NCBI GenBank assembly: GCA_022783865.1
Contig: JALFYY010000013.1
Coordinates: 124,001-188,000 of the forward strand
Length of the DNA stretch: 64,000 nucleotides
Reading direction: 5' to 3'
DNA from: Bacteroidales bacterium
Lineage (GTDB): Bacteria; Bacteroidota; Bacteroidia; Bacteroidales; Paludibacteraceae
Position 1 is the first letter of the stretch. Every line of letters starts with the position of its first letter. The notes under the pieces were generated by a model. The model ran no database searches and was not told the DNA's origin. It worked only from the letters and a program-made list of their open reading frames with translations. The translations under genes were made by a program, and so were the position numbers. Shown piece by piece: positions 1 through 10,212 of the stretch.

Positions 1-785
1 CCGAGACAGAAATATATGGCGAGTTAGGGGAGTTTGCCGATACGCTATTGGTAAAAGTGGAGATTCCCGAAACCCGGCCTTTGTTCTGGAATAGTTTGGC
101 AACAATGCCTGTAGAGGTAAAGCCTTCTTCGATGAACTGCAGTGTAACAGAAACGCCGGACAAGCAGACGGAGATAGCTGTTGATTTTACTGCAGGGCGT
201 GACCCGAATATCAAGTTTACCATAGATATGCCCTTGTATAGCCTTCCCAAAATATTGGAATTGCGCTACAATCCGCAAGGTTTTCCTTTGAAGGATATGA
301 TCTTCAATTTCCGTGCGCACAACAGTCTCGAAAAGAAGAACTATCTTATAGAACATGTTCATACTACCGGACCTTCTTCTGTTTATGTTGATTTGAACAA
401 GGCATTGGATGTCAGTGGCAACGATATCGCTATTTATCCTGTAATGTTCAATTCCTTGAAAATGAGTTTGGCGGGAGAAAAAGGCGAATATAAGATGTTG
501 ATAGAGGGCATCTATTTGCATTATGATGAAATATCGTTAGGATTCGATTGTACAAGTTTGCCCTCGTTTACGGTATATCCTAATCCCGCCTCTGGAGAAA
601 CTCTCTTTCTAAGCGGGTATGCCGACCATTCCGTTGCGCGACTCTATGACTTACAAGGCAATATGTTACGGATGAAAGCATTGGATAGTACTGCTGATAC
701 GATTGATATTTCGGGGTTGCCCGTCGGTGTGTATGTATTGCATATCAACGGAGTAACCGTTAAAGTGATAAAGAAGAAATCTTAA
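1..785 (+). CDS. C-terminal part of a T9SS-exported phosphodiester glycosidase-like protein (5' end outside window)
   Basis: The frame is open from base 3, so the gene begins left of the window; the TTG at 48 is internal. The visible ~260 residues align throughout with the C-terminal third of the complete protein at 13614-16061: both have a VEIPETxPLxW segment, a conserved PLYSLP motif, an IYLHYxEIS segment, then a sorting domain (YPNPA, ARLYDLQG, GxYxLxI). By that paralogy the missing N-terminus is probably a NAGPA/DUF2233 phosphodiester glycosidase domain. The C-terminal ~75 residues resemble a type A T9SS sorting domain, so the product should be exported to the outer membrane surface or secreted. 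The amidase gene follows after 18 bp, suggesting co-transcription. The catalytic part is not visible, so the activity is inferred. Confidence 0.75.
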   Translation, partial: ETEIYGELGEFADTLLVKVEIPETRPLFWNSLATMPVEVKPSSMNCSVTETPDKQTEIAVDFTAGRDPNIKFTIDMPLYSLPKILELRYNPQGFPLKDMIFNFRAHNSLEKKNYLIEHVHTTGPSSVYVDLNKALDVSGNDIAIYPVMFNSLKMSLAGEKGEYKMLIEGIYLHYDEISLGFDCTSLPSFTVYPNPASGETLFLSGYADHSVARLYDLQGNMLRMKALDSTADTIDISGLPVGVYVLHINGVTVKVIKKKS

Positions 786-803
786 ACTTCAATATTTTAC
801 CAT

Positions 804-3800
804 ATGAAAAAACGAACGCTATTAACTATCGCTACCTGCTTTGCAGTGGCGTTGCTCTCTGCTCAGAATATACGTGTATTGAGTAATGAGAAAGTAGGTG
901 AAGGGTGGTATCCCCGTCTCAACGAGAATGCTACCGAATTGCAATACCTTCAGCAGGAAACAGACGACTATTCCGCACAGCAGAGCAGTGCAGTCTATGT
1001 CAGCAACGAAGATTTGAAGTTGGTTCTCTATCGCAATGGAGAGCGTAAGGAGTTAATCCCCCATGGCAGCCATGTCAATTACATCTGGGCATCGCTTTCG
1101 CCTGACCAAACGAAGATTGTGTTCAACACCAAGTTCGGTACCGCTATCTGCGACCTGCAAGGCAAGGAGCTCATTAATCTCGGTCAGTTGGATGCTCCCG
1201 TTTGGTATGGCAACGACTATATCGTAGGTATGTACGATACGCACGACGGTCATAATTACACAGGTTCCGCTATCGCTATCCGTAGTATCGACGGAAGAGT
1301 GGACCAAGTATTGACTGATGCAAAAGAAATGGGAATGTATCCTTCGGTTTCGGCAAAGACAGGCAAGATTGCCTACAATACTTTGGAAGGTGATTTGCAT
1401 CTTATGCAACTCAATCTGACAGACGAACCTATAGTTGCCGCTAAACCCCGCTTGGTGCTTGCTCAAGCCCTTAAGCCCGTTCGTAGAATGCCTTCTGCTA
1501 CTCAGGCTGATTTCAAGGATTTCCGTATTTATATCAATCCCGGACATGGCGGACACGATTCGGACGACCGTAATATGGCTATCTATCCCTTTAAGCAAGG
1601 CGATCCGGAAGGTTTCTGGGAGAGCAATTCCAATTTGCAAAAGGGGTTGAAACTCCGTGACATGTTGGAGGGTTTAGGTTTTCAAACCATGATGAGCCGT
1701 ATCACCAATACTACGGCTGACGACCGTTCGCTTTCCGCTATCGTGGCGGAAGCCAATGCGTATAAAGCCAATTTCATGCTGTCAATCCACTCCAATGCCG
1801 GCGGTCCGTCGAACTACGTGTTGCAGCTCTATGCCGGTATCGACCCTGATGACAAAGTGCAGTCGTATCCTACTGCTACGCCATGTTCCGACGAGAGTCG
1901 TGCTATCTCTACCATTATCGGTAACAGTCTGATGGAAAACACCATTACCAACTGGTCTGCTTCTGTTCCACGCATAACGGGCGACAAGACTTTCGGCCGT
2001 ACCGCCATGGGATGGTCCGACGGTTATGGTGTGTTGCGCGGATTGAAAGTGCCCGGTGTGATTTCGGAAGGCCGTATGCACGACTATATTCCCGAGACTT
2101 ATCGTATGATGAATGCCGATTACAACTATAGCGAATCATGGTTCTTTATGCGCAGTTTCTGCAAATATTTTATGAACTATGAGTTGCCTACGGGCGTTAT
2201 CGGTGGTCAGGTGCGTGACGCTTTCAACAAGCAAACCTTCCCTGATATCAAGCGTCAGAAGAATACACGTGATGAGTTGCTGCCAATCGACCGTGCGAAA
2301 GTCGTATTGCTGCAAGACGGCAAAGAGTTGGCTACTTATCAGACCGATACGCTCTACAATGGCGTATTCTTCTTCTGGGATCTGAATCCCGGCAAATATA
2401 CCGTTCGTGTGGAAGCCGATCACTATTATGAATTGGAACACGAAATAGAGGTGACTGCTAACCAAATCGCTTACCAGGACTTCCTCGTGAATATGAAACG
2501 CGAAACGCGTCCCGAAGTCATCAGTTACTCCCCCAAAGTGGAACTTACCGACAGTGTCGAAGTAGCTACTCCTATCGTGCTTAATTTCAATTGGGATATG
2601 ATGGAAGAACCTACGCTTGCTGCTTTCTCTATCTCTCCCGAAGTGGAAGGTACGCTTGCCTTTGAGAATTCGCAACGAACTCTTCGTTTTACACCGAAAG
2701 TGGGTTACGAAAAGGCGACAGAATATACAGTTACACTGCGAAATACCGCTTGCCATCCGGATAGCAATTTCCCAAACACGCTTGAGAAAGACTTTGTGAT
2801 AAAGTTCCGTACAAAGAACCGTAGCAAACTCAGTGTGATACAGTCATATCCCGAACAAGGAGCCAACGGGGTGGACCTTTTACCGACTATAATGCTGCTT
2901 TTCGATAACAAGCTTGACACTAAGACAACCAAAGCCAATATGTTTGTTATCTCCGACGGCAAAGACTATTCTGTTTCTCCTGCGGCTCGCTATTTCAAAG
3001 TGAATAAGGATATTCAGAGTCCCTATGGCTCAGTGCGTATCGATATGACAGGTGACGGATTGCAACCCAATACCCAATATACGCTAACGATAGATGCCGC
3101 TGTGAAAGATACGAACTCGGTTATCCTCTCCGAGCCTTATATCCTTACTTTCTCTACGAAAGCCACAACAGAAGAACCTGTAGGTGTACTGCTCAATGCA
3201 ATCGACTCACTCTGCTTCAGTATGAACAGCGAGAAATCTGTCGGTGTCGCAGATAAATCCATTATGTACAATACCAGCAAGAAGTCCTACGGTAAAGGTT
3301 GTACACAGATTGACTATGAGTTTGCAGATCAAGATGCCGATGAATATATTTTCTTGTCACCATTGGATCTGACGCAGATATTTACGGATGTCGATTCGTT
3401 TGCTATTGATGTATATGGCGATTTGTCGTACAACAAAGTGAGTGTCGAGTTTTCTACCGAAGGTGATATCCACCTCATTCCGTTGTGCGAATTGAACTAT
3501 GCCGGATGGAAACAACAAGTAGTATCGCTCAAAGATTTGCCGGAGAATGTGGAATTCCAATTTACGGGTATCCGTATCCAGAAAGGAACGAACCTTACTT
3601 CCAAAAGCGGCTCTGTTATGCTTGATGCGTTGCGCAAGGTCTATGGTACACGTACGGGTGTTGATAATGTGGCTTACGAAAACATTACCATTCTTCCCAA
3701 TCCGGTAGAAACAGTGCTGACCGTTATGGGGGTTGAAGATGCCGATTTGCAGTTGTTCAGTGCCGACGGCAAGGCGGTCGGGCAAGCCAAAGGCAACCGG

Positions 3801-3890
3801 ATGGATGTTTCCTCACTCCCCGCAGGCAACTATTTCCTCCTCATCAAACAAGACGGAGAAACCATCTACCGGCCTGTAATGAAAAAGTAA
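804..3890 (+). CDS. T9SS-exported N-acetylmuramoyl-L-alanine amidase (Amidase_3) with propeller-like N-terminus and two Ig-like domains
   Basis: 1028 residues. A signal peptide (about 1-21, ending LLSAQ) is followed by a TolB/WD-like segment (about 25-220) with repeated short motifs such as WYPRLN and SLSPDQTKIVF. The zinc amidase domain covers about 237-450: GHGGHD gives the first zinc ligand H248, FWESN gives E273, SIHSNAG gives H329, and ISEGRMHDY supplies the catalytic glutamate E422. A carboxypeptidase-regulatory-like stretch (about 460-565) and two Big_5-type Ig domains (about 570-665 and 675-795) follow. The C-terminus (about 955-1028: ILPNPVE, GNYFLLI) is a type A T9SS sorting domain. 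The family cleaves the amide bond between N-acetylmuramic acid and L-alanine in peptidoglycan. Export by T9SS suggests action on extracellular or foreign wall material as much as on its own; that is inference. Confidence 0.88.
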   Translation: MKKRTLLTIATCFAVALLSAQNIRVLSNEKVGEGWYPRLNENATELQYLQQETDDYSAQQSSAVYVSNEDLKLVLYRNGERKELIPHGSHVNYIWASLSPDQTKIVFNTKFGTAICDLQGKELINLGQLDAPVWYGNDYIVGMYDTHDGHNYTGSAIAIRSIDGRVDQVLTDAKEMGMYPSVSAKTGKIAYNTLEGDLHLMQLNLTDEPIVAAKPRLVLAQALKPVRRMPSATQADFKDFRIYINPGHGGHDSDDRNMAIYPFKQGDPEGFWESNSNLQKGLKLRDMLEGLGFQTMMSRITNTTADDRSLSAIVAEANAYKANFMLSIHSNAGGPSNYVLQLYAGIDPDDKVQSYPTATPCSDESRAISTIIGNSLMENTITNWSASVPRITGDKTFGRTAMGWSDGYGVLRGLKVPGVISEGRMHDYIPETYRMMNADYNYSESWFFMRSFCKYFMNYELPTGVIGGQVRDAFNKQTFPDIKRQKNTRDELLPIDRAKVVLLQDGKELATYQTDTLYNGVFFFWDLNPGKYTVRVEADHYYELEHEIEVTANQIAYQDFLVNMKRETRPEVISYSPKVELTDSVEVATPIVLNFNWDMMEEPTLAAFSISPEVEGTLAFENSQRTLRFTPKVGYEKATEYTVTLRNTACHPDSNFPNTLEKDFVIKFRTKNRSKLSVIQSYPEQGANGVDLLPTIMLLFDNKLDTKTTKANMFVISDGKDYSVSPAARYFKVNKDIQSPYGSVRIDMTGDGLQPNTQYTLTIDAAVKDTNSVILSEPYILTFSTKATTEEPVGVLLNAIDSLCFSMNSEKSVGVADKSIMYNTSKKSYGKGCTQIDYEFADQDADEYIFLSPLDLTQIFTDVDSFAIDVYGDLSYNKVSVEFSTEGDIHLIPLCELNYAGWKQQVVSLKDLPENVEFQFTGIRIQKGTNLTSKSGSVMLDALRKVYGTRTGVDNVAYENITILPNPVETVLTVMGVEDADLQLFSADGKAVGQAKGNRMDVSSLPAGNYFLLIKQDGETIYRPVMKK

Positions 3891-3917
3891 GATACTTACT
3901 GCATCAACAATCATTAT

Positions 3918-3960
3918 CATCAGAGATTCCTGCCATTGTGCCGGAGTCTCTGATGTTTTA
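3918..3960 (+). terminator. Rho-independent-like terminator after the amidase gene
   Basis: A 13-bp stem (3918-3930 with 3943-3955, one G-T pair) with a 12-nt loop is followed by TTTTATTG. It lies 27 bp past the amidase stop codon. Confidence 0.75.
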
Positions 3961-4128
3961 TTGTCTGCGAAATAACAGAAGAACAGAAAAGTCTGGTGCG
4001 GTTTTGTTATTTGGATGCTATGTGCCGACTCTTTACACTGCATTATCGGGCAAATGAAACGATGTACACTGCCACTCTGTATTGTACTATGTTGATAGCA
4101 GCTATATATCCGGTGACGGATTGCACGA

Positions 4129-4172
4129 GGTTTATACAGGGGTCATACAAGGTTCATACAAGGGTTATACCG
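4129..4172 (+). repeat. 11-bp tandem array, family A (consensus GGGTYATACAA), 4 copies
   Basis: Four degenerate copies in exact 11-bp register. The second copy, GGGTCATACAA, recurs identically in the array at 52681-52724, and the reverse complement of the family forms the array at 28045-28077. It lies in the 650-bp gap between the amidase gene and secA. That gap otherwise holds only a terminator, array 4190-4222 and the secA promoter and leader. Eleven is not a multiple of three and no plausible gene covers it. Confidence 0.9.
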
Positions 4173-4189
4173 ATCTGCTGTCCGCAGGC

Positions 4190-4222
4190 TATCCCTAAGG
4201 TATCCCTAAAGTATCCCTAAAG
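4190..4222 (+). repeat. 11-bp tandem array, family B (TATCCCTAAAG), 3 copies
   Basis: Three copies in 11-bp register: TATCCCTAAGG, then TATCCCTAAAG twice. The exact reverse complement, CTTTAGGGATA, is a unit of the long array at 46182-46279, about 42 kb away. Confidence 0.9.
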
Positions 4223-4395
4223 GAAAACGCCGGCAAAAGCAGGGACATTTGAGCAGGCAGAAAGCTACTTGATTCCTGTCGGACGGCTAATGGTTTGCTG
4301 CCGGATCAGGTGGTGGCAATCTGTTTTCCGCTCCGGTATTTCTTCTTGCCACGACTGCCGAATTGGCAGGTTTTCTTGCGGTATGATATTTGTTC

Positions 4396-4426
4396 TTGCT
4401 TATGTCGGAGAAAAGTATTACTTTTG
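4396..4426 (+). promoter_or_regulatory. Bacteroidota-type promoter for secA
   Basis: TTG at 4396-4398, a 20-bp spacer, and a TACTTTTG -7 box at 4419-4426 fit the Bacteroidota primary-sigma consensus. Transcription would begin near 4433, leaving a leader of about 108 nt before secA. Confidence 0.65.
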
Positions 4427-4445
4427 TAGGTTGATAGCATTTGGC

Positions 4446-4506
4446 TTGTTTGGCACTGCCGGCAACGGGACGGCAAGGCTCAAATGAACCCCCAAATGCC
4501 AAACAA
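4446..4506 (+). promoter_or_regulatory. Possible regulatory leader of secA: stem-loop overlapping a 14-codon upstream ORF
   Basis: The predicted secA leader holds a perfect 10-bp inverted repeat, TTGTTTGGCA (4446-4455) with TGCCAAACAA (4497-4506). A short ORF at 4484-4528 (MNPQMPNNQQQKTL) runs through the right arm and stops 12 nt before the secA ATG. Ribosomes on this ORF would open the hairpin. E. coli secA is controlled by the upstream SecM peptide, but this peptide has no recognisable arrest motif or signal sequence. The regulatory role is a hypothesis. Confidence 0.3.
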
Positions 4507-4540
4507 CCAACAGCAGAAAACATTATAACAACAAGATACT

Positions 4541-7500
4541 ATGGGATTTATTGAGTTTTTAAGCAAACTGTTCGGCAACAAGTCACAGCGTGACCTGAAA
4601 GAAATCATGCCTTACGTGGAGAAGATACAAGCTGTCTATCCCGAGATACAGCAACTCTCTCACGATGAACTGCGTGCGCGTACCGAAGCCATCAAACAAC
4701 GTATTGCCGACTTTGTCGCACCCGAAAAAGAGCAAATCGCAGCCCACAAAGCGAGTGTGGAAGAAACACCGATAGAGAAACGTGAGAAGATCTATCGTGA
4801 AATCGACCGGTTAGAGAAAGAGATAAAAGAGAAATACGAAAAGATTCTCAACGAAGTGCTGCCCGAAGTGTTTGCCATCGTCAAAGACACGGCACGCCGT
4901 TTCGCCGAGAACGAGACGATAGAGGTGACTGCCAACGCTTTCGACGGTGACCTTGCCGCCACACACGACTTTGTGGAGATTCACGGCGACAAAGCCATCT
5001 ACCATAACCATTGGACTGCCGGTGGCAACGAAACCACCTGGGATATGGTGCACTATGATGTACAGCTCATCGGCGGCGTTGTGCTCCACCAAGGCAAAAT
5101 CGCCGAGATGGCTACCGGTGAAGGTAAGACTTTGGTGGCGACCTTGCCCGTCTTTCTCAATGCATTGACGCACGAAGGCGTGCATGTGGTTACCGTCAAC
5201 GACTACTTGGCAAAGCGTGATGCCGAGTGGATGGGACCGATTTATATGTTCCATGGTCTGTCGGTGGATTGCATCGACAAGTATCAGCCTAACTCCGACG
5301 AACGCCGCCGTGCCTACGCTTGTGATATTACCTTCGGTACGAACAACGAGTTCGGTTTTGACTACTTGCGCGACAATATGGCTACTTCGCCGCTCGATCT
5401 CGTGCAACGCAAACACAACTACGCCATTGTCGATGAGGTGGACTCCGTCTTGATTGACGATGCCCGTACCCCGTTGATTATCAGCGGTCCTGTTCCCAAA
5501 GGCGAAGAGCAGTATTTCGATGAATACAAACACAAGGTAGAACTCTTGGTGCGCTCGCAACAGCAGCTCACTACCAAGCTTTTGGCAGAAGCCAAGGAGA
5601 AGATGTCATCGTCCGACAAAGCCGTTGCCGAGGAAGGCGAGTTGGCATTGTTCCGTTCGTACAAGGGTATGCCCAAGAGCAAGCCTTTGATCAAGTTCCT
5701 TTCGGAGCAGGGCAACAAAGTGCGTCTGCAGAAGACCGAGGAGTACTATATGCAGGAGCAGAACCGCAATATGCACATAGCCACCGATGTACTCTATTTC
5801 GTTATTGATGAGAAGAACAAGAGTATCGAACTGACGGATAAGGGTATCGATGCTCTGACGGGTCAGACCGACGACCCCAATTTCTTCGTCCTTCCCGACG
5901 TAGGTTCGGAGATTGCCGACCTTGAGAAGTCGGACCTTTCTGCCGAAGAGAAGCAACACAAGAAAGACGAACTTTTGGAGCAATATGCCATCAAGTCGGA
6001 ACGTGTGCATACGGTCAATCAGCTGTTGAAAGCATATACTTTGTTCGAGAAAGATGTGGATTACGTCATTATGGACAACGAAGTGAAAATCGTGGACGAA
6101 CAGACAGGACGTATCATGGAAGGGCGCCGTTGGTCCGACGGTTTGCATCAGGCGGTCGAAGCCAAGGAGAACGTCAAAGTGGAAGCTGCCACGCAGACTT
6201 TTGCTACCATCACGCTGCAGAACTACTTCCGTATGTACAACAAACTCGCCGGTATGACGGGTACTGCCGAAACCGAAGCAGGTGAGTTCTGGAACATCTA
6301 CAAATTGGATGTAGTGGTTATTCCGACCAACCGTCCGATAGCGCGTATCGATATGAACGACCGTGTGTATCGCACCAAACGTGAGAAATACAATGCCGTT
6401 ATCAACGAAATAGTCAGTTTGGTGGCAGAAGGCAGACCGGTGCTGGTGGGTACTACGTCTGTGGAAATCAGTGAGTTGCTGTCCCGCATGCTGAATATGC
6501 GCAAGATACCGCACCAAGTCTTGAATGCCAAGTTGCACCAGCGTGAGGCGGATATCGTGGCAGAAGCCGGTAGGAAAGGAACGGTTACTATTGCTACCAA
6601 CATGGCAGGCCGTGGTACGGATATCAAGCTTACGCCCGAAGTAAAAGAGGCAGGCGGTTTGGCTATCATCGGTACGGAGCGTCACGAGTCGCGTCGTGTC
6701 GACCGTCAGTTGCGTGGCCGTTCCGGACGTCAGGGTGACCCGGGTTCGTCCGTCTTCTTCGTATCGTTGGAAGACGACCTGATGCGTCTCTTCGGTTCGG
6801 AACGTATTTCTGCATTGATGGACAAAATGGGCTTCGAAGAAGGTGAAGTCATCGAACATAGCATGATTAACAACTCTATCGAGCGCGCCCAAAAGAAGGT
6901 GGAGGAAAACAATTTCGGTATCCGTAAACGCTTGCTGGAATACGATGACGTGATGAACCAGCAGCGTAACGTCATCTATGCCAAACGCCATCACGCATTG
7001 ATGGGTGAACGCTTGGGCATCGATGTTACCAACATGATTTACGATACTGCCGAAGCCATTGTTGCGCAGGCACACGAGTACCTCGATTACGAAGGCTTGA
7101 AAGCCGAAGTGTTGCAAGTCTTTGCTATGGAAGTGCCTTTCGCTGAGGAAGAGTTCCGTGCCAAGAAAGCAAAAGAACTGTCGGTTGCAGTGGCAGAATC
7201 CGCAATCGAAACCTTCAAACGCAAGATGGACAAACTGGCGGATATCGCCAATCCTATCATCAAGAATATCTACGAGACCAAAGGGCAGATGTACGAGAAC
7301 GTACTCATTCCTATCACCGATGGCAAGCGGGTGTACAATATTGCCGCCAACCTCCGTCGCGCGTACGAAACCGACTGCAAAGAGGTGGTGAAGGAGTTCG
7401 AAAAACGTATGCTGCTCTATGTCATCGACGACGAATGGAAAGAGCATCTCCGTCAGTTGGACGACCTCAAACAGTCCGTGCAGAATGCTTCCTACGAGCA

Positions 7501-7852
7501 GAAAGATCCGTTGCTTATCTATAAATTAGAGTCGTATAACCTCTTTGCGGATATGCTCAACCGGCTCAACCGTCGCGCGCTGGCTATTTTGTTGAGGGGG
7601 CAGATCCCGATGAACCAACGCCAGAGCGAAGACTTGCGTCAGGCACAGACTGAACGCCGGCAAGATTATAGCAAGTATCGCACACAGAAGGACAATATAG
7701 AGAATCGTGCACAGCAAAATGCTGCTCAGCGTGATACGCGCGAACTGCAAAAGCCAGAGCCTTATCGTGCCGAGAAGAAGATAGGGCGTAACGACCCGTG
7801 TCCGTGCGGTAGCGGCAAGAAGTACAAGAACTGCCACGGCAAGAACCTCTAA
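4541..7852 (+). CDS. secA: Preprotein translocase motor ATPase SecA
   Basis: 1103 residues, longer than the ~900 of Proteobacteria but usual for Bacteroidota, whose SecA has an enlarged N-terminal region. SecA couples ATP hydrolysis to pushing unfolded preproteins through SecYEG. Visible elements: Walker A GEGKT near residue 193, the DEVD box near 297, a preprotein-binding region ([20 protein letters not shown] near 525), helicase motif [10 protein letters not shown] near 688, and a C-terminal zinc-binding tail [13 protein letters not shown] near 1085-1100 that contacts SecB or ribosomes in other bacteria. The ATG at 4541 precedes the conserved start region [20 protein letters not shown]. lgt follows 38 bp later in the same direction. 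It would export all signal-peptide proteins encoded here, including T9SS clients. Confidence 0.98.
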   Translation: MGFIEFLSKLFGNKSQRDLKEIMPYVEKIQAVYPEIQQLSHDELRARTEAIKQRIADFVAPEKEQIAAHKASVEETPIEKREKIYREIDRLEKEIKEKYEKILNEVLPEVFAIVKDTARRFAENETIEVTANAFDGDLAATHDFVEIHGDKAIYHNHWTAGGNETTWDMVHYDVQLIGGVVLHQGKIAEMATGEGKTLVATLPVFLNALTHEGVHVVTVNDYLAKRDAEWMGPIYMFHGLSVDCIDKYQPNSDERRRAYACDITFGTNNEFGFDYLRDNMATSPLDLVQRKHNYAIVDEVDSVLIDDARTPLIISGPVPKGEEQYFDEYKHKVELLVRSQQQLTTKLLAEAKEKMSSSDKAVAEEGELALFRSYKGMPKSKPLIKFLSEQGNKVRLQKTEEYYMQEQNRNMHIATDVLYFVIDEKNKSIELTDKGIDALTGQTDDPNFFVLPDVGSEIADLEKSDLSAEEKQHKKDELLEQYAIKSERVHTVNQLLKAYTLFEKDVDYVIMDNEVKIVDEQTGRIMEGRRWSDGLHQAVEAKENVKVEAATQTFATITLQNYFRMYNKLAGMTGTAETEAGEFWNIYKLDVVVIPTNRPIARIDMNDRVYRTKREKYNAVINEIVSLVAEGRPVLVGTTSVEISELLSRMLNMRKIPHQVLNAKLHQREADIVAEAGRKGTVTIATNMAGRGTDIKLTPEVKEAGGLAIIGTERHESRRVDRQLRGRSGRQGDPGSSVFFVSLEDDLMRLFGSERISALMDKMGFEEGEVIEHSMINNSIERAQKKVEENNFGIRKRLLEYDDVMNQQRNVIYAKRHHALMGERLGIDVTNMIYDTAEAIVAQAHEYLDYEGLKAEVLQVFAMEVPFAEEEFRAKKAKELSVAVAESAIETFKRKMDKLADIANPIIKNIYETKGQMYENVLIPITDGKRVYNIAANLRRAYETDCKEVVKEFEKRMLLYVIDDEWKEHLRQLDDLKQSVQNASYEQKDPLLIYKLESYNLFADMLNRLNRRALAILLRGQIPMNQRQSEDLRQAQTERRQDYSKYRTQKDNIENRAQQNAAQRDTRELQKPEPYRAEKKIGRNDPCPCGSGKKYKNCHGKNL

Positions 7853-7890
7853 TTCGGCAAACATAATATAATAGGAGTAATTCGATACAG

Positions 7891-8808
7891 ATGTTAGATT
7901 TCATTACTTGGAATGTCGATCCCGTAGCTTTCTCCATCGGCAGTTTGCAGATCCGTTGGTATGGCATCTTGTGGGCAGTGGGTATCTTCGGGGCATACCT
8001 CATACAAGTCAAACTCTATAAGAATGAGCATTGTCCCGACGATTGGACCGACAAACTCTTCACTTACATGGTGTTAGGTGTTATTATCGGTGCCCGCTTG
8101 GGGCATTGTTGGTTCTACGAATGGCACGAGGCGGCGGCACTCGGTTTGCAACCCGTGCATTTCTTGGGCATGACCTTCAACTATCGCAATCCTTATATTG
8201 AGCACCCCTTGGAACTGCTCAAAATATGGCAGGGCGGACTCTCTTCCCACGGTGGTGCTATCGGTTTGATTACCGCTGCCATTATCTTGAGTAAGAAGCA
8301 TTTCCATACAGGCATCAACTGGATATTCGACCGCCTCGTTATCGGTGTTTGTGTCACAGCCACTTGCATTCGTTTCGGCAACCTCATGAACTCCGAGATT
8401 TATGGCGTTCCTACTGATATGCCTTGGGGCTTCCTTTTCGTCCGCAATGGCGATACACTTCCTTGCCATCCGACGCAGATCTACGAAATGCTCTATTGCA
8501 TCGTGGCTTTCATCGTCACTTGGTTGCTCTACTGGAAAGCCAAAGCCTATCAGCGGCACGGCTTGATTTTTGGTGTCTTCCTCGAAATTATCTTCTTCAC
8601 GCGTTTTTGCTTGGAGTTCATCAAGTTAGACCAAGAGAGTTTTGAGCAGAACATGTTCCTCAATATGGGGCAATGGCTCAGTCTGCCGTTTATTATCTGG
8701 GGTATCTACCTTATCGTCAATGCCTTGCGTCTTCCTCCTGATACTGCTACGCCTGTCTGGCTGACGGCACCGCAACAGAACAGTAAGAACAAGAAAGAGA
8801 AAAAATAA
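7891..8808 (+). CDS. lgt: Prolipoprotein diacylglyceryl transferase
   Basis: 305 residues and polytopic. Lgt moves a diacylglyceryl group from phosphatidylglycerol to the lipobox cysteine of prolipoproteins in the inner membrane, the first step of lipoprotein maturation. Characteristic segments are YGILWAVGIFGAY near the start, the SSHGGAIG motif near residues 117-124 and the signature RFGNLMNSEIYG near 160. Several hydrophobic helices follow, and the tail is lysine-rich (NSKNKKEKK). Its place between secA and an outer-membrane protein gene groups it with envelope biogenesis. Lipoproteins in this window (43883, 46371, 58537) are expected substrates. Confidence 0.96.
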   Translation: MLDFITWNVDPVAFSIGSLQIRWYGILWAVGIFGAYLIQVKLYKNEHCPDDWTDKLFTYMVLGVIIGARLGHCWFYEWHEAAALGLQPVHFLGMTFNYRNPYIEHPLELLKIWQGGLSSHGGAIGLITAAIILSKKHFHTGINWIFDRLVIGVCVTATCIRFGNLMNSEIYGVPTDMPWGFLFVRNGDTLPCHPTQIYEMLYCIVAFIVTWLLYWKAKAYQRHGLIFGVFLEIIFFTRFCLEFIKLDQESFEQNMFLNMGQWLSLPFIIWGIYLIVNALRLPPDTATPVWLTAPQQNSKNKKEKK

Positions 8809-8847
8809 ATCAAAGGGACGCACTCGTAGTCGTCTTTTTGCTGTCAG

Positions 8848-10212
8848 ATGCGTAAAGTCTGTCTCATAGTATTCGTCTTCCTGTCGGGCTTGCTTTCGGC
8901 ACAAGGCGTTGTGCATGTCCATCAAGACACTTTGCGTGCCTCCGAGTTGGTGGAGCAGGCGGAAGCCGACCATTGGCTGCTTGACCTCATTGCCGAACAA
9001 AGCCGCCAACTGGCAGCCTATGAAGATTCTGTCTATCAGTTACGTATCCAAACCGATACTACTACCGTGTCTCCTTTCCACGTGGGCTTTGCCGACTCTA
9101 TCCGCATCGCCAAAGAGGTCAACAAGATGTATGGTTGCTATCCCCTTGCCTTGCCGCTCTACTATGTACCGCATGCCTATCCGTCCTTGCGCGACAGTTT
9201 GTCCGACGAGGTCAATATCTATGCTATTCGTGGTAATGCCCGTCGCTATCTCACACAGCATCATGCCGACCTGTATATAGGTATGTACGACTCTATTGAG
9301 TTTCACTCCGCCAGTGAGATTCATGGCGATAATACGCCTTACGTCATTGTGCCTGAGCGTTCATTGATTAAGGATACACAAGAGGATATCAAAGCACGGC
9401 TCCGTGCCATTCGGGAGATGCGCTCGCCTTGGCGCATGGAGGCAACTACCTTGTTGCAGATTACGCAGAATTATGTCTCCAAAAACTGGTATGCCGGTGG
9501 TAATAGCAACTTTACTATCTTGGGTATTGCGCAGGGAACTGTCCTGTACGACAACAAAAAGAATATCACATGGGAAACCACCGGTGAGTGGCGTATGGGC
9601 TTCAGTGCAACCACCGGCGACACACTGCATAAGATCAACACCAACGACGACCTCTTTCGTATTTACTCCAAACTCGGTATCAAAGCCTTTGGCAAGTTCT
9701 CTTACATGGTGTCCGGTGAGTTCCAAACGCAGTTCTTCAATAGTTGGAAAGAGAATGTCATGGAACTCAAGACGGCTCCTCTGACGCCTATTCGGTTCAA
9801 TCTCTCTGTCGGTCTTGACTATAAGCCTATCGACGGGCTATCCGTCGCTTTTGCCCCTTTGACCTACAAACTTGTTTATGCCCACGATACTACATACGTC
9901 GCCTCTACTACTTTCGGTGTGGAAGAAGGACAAAAATTGCTCAACGATGTGGGTAGTTCTTTACGGGTCGAATGGCTCTGGAAGCCTGTCAGAGAAATCA
10001 GTTTGGATAGCAAATTCTATTTTTATACCAACTATCATAAGGTCGAAATCGATTGGGATATCAGTTGCAACTTTATCATCAACCGCTATTTTTCGGCACG
10101 TCTCTCGCTCCATCCGCGATATGATAACACCGTTGTGTTGCCCGACGACGAGAAAGCCAAACTGCAGTTCAAGGAGCTGCTCTCAATCGGCTTCTATCAT
10201 AAGTTCCACTGA
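8848..10212 (+). CDS. DUF3078 family outer-membrane beta-barrel protein
   Basis: 454 residues with a signal peptide (about 1-19, LLSAQG). The middle and C-terminal parts (about 205-454) match the DUF3078 pattern: an NWYAGGNSNFTILG segment, WETTGEWRMGF, NTNDDLFRIYSKLG, and alternating hydrophobic strands ending in ...IGFYHKFH, typical of outer-membrane barrels with an aromatic C-terminus. The molecular function of the family is not known to me. It starts 39 bp after lgt, so it is probably in the secA-lgt transcript. Its last 30 bp overlap convergently with the HD-domain gene on the other strand. Confidence 0.8.
   Translation: MRKVCLIVFVFLSGLLSAQGVVHVHQDTLRASELVEQAEADHWLLDLIAEQSRQLAAYEDSVYQLRIQTDTTTVSPFHVGFADSIRIAKEVNKMYGCYPLALPLYYVPHAYPSLRDSLSDEVNIYAIRGNARRYLTQHHADLYIGMYDSIEFHSASEIHGDNTPYVIVPERSLIKDTQEDIKARLRAIREMRSPWRMEATTLLQITQNYVSKNWYAGGNSNFTILGIAQGTVLYDNKKNITWETTGEWRMGFSATTGDTLHKINTNDDLFRIYSKLGIKAFGKFSYMVSGEFQTQFFNSWKENVMELKTAPLTPIRFNLSVGLDYKPIDGLSVAFAPLTYKLVYAHDTTYVASTTFGVEEGQKLLNDVGSSLRVEWLWKPVREISLDSKFYFYTNYHKVEIDWDISCNFIINRYFSARLSLHPRYDNTVVLPDDEKAKLQFKELLSIGFYHKFH

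Noticed and set aside
3996..4523. Open frames of 60-80 codons between the amidase gene and secA, both strands
   Set aside because: They run through repeat arrays and the secA promoter, lack upstream signals and resemble nothing known.
5606..7447. 613-codon open frame opposite secA
   Set aside because: It is the mirror of a strongly coding frame; composition (His, Phe, Val, Thr-rich) is that of an antisense shadow. Similar long frames opposite nifJ, pyrG and the giant gene were rejected for the same reason.
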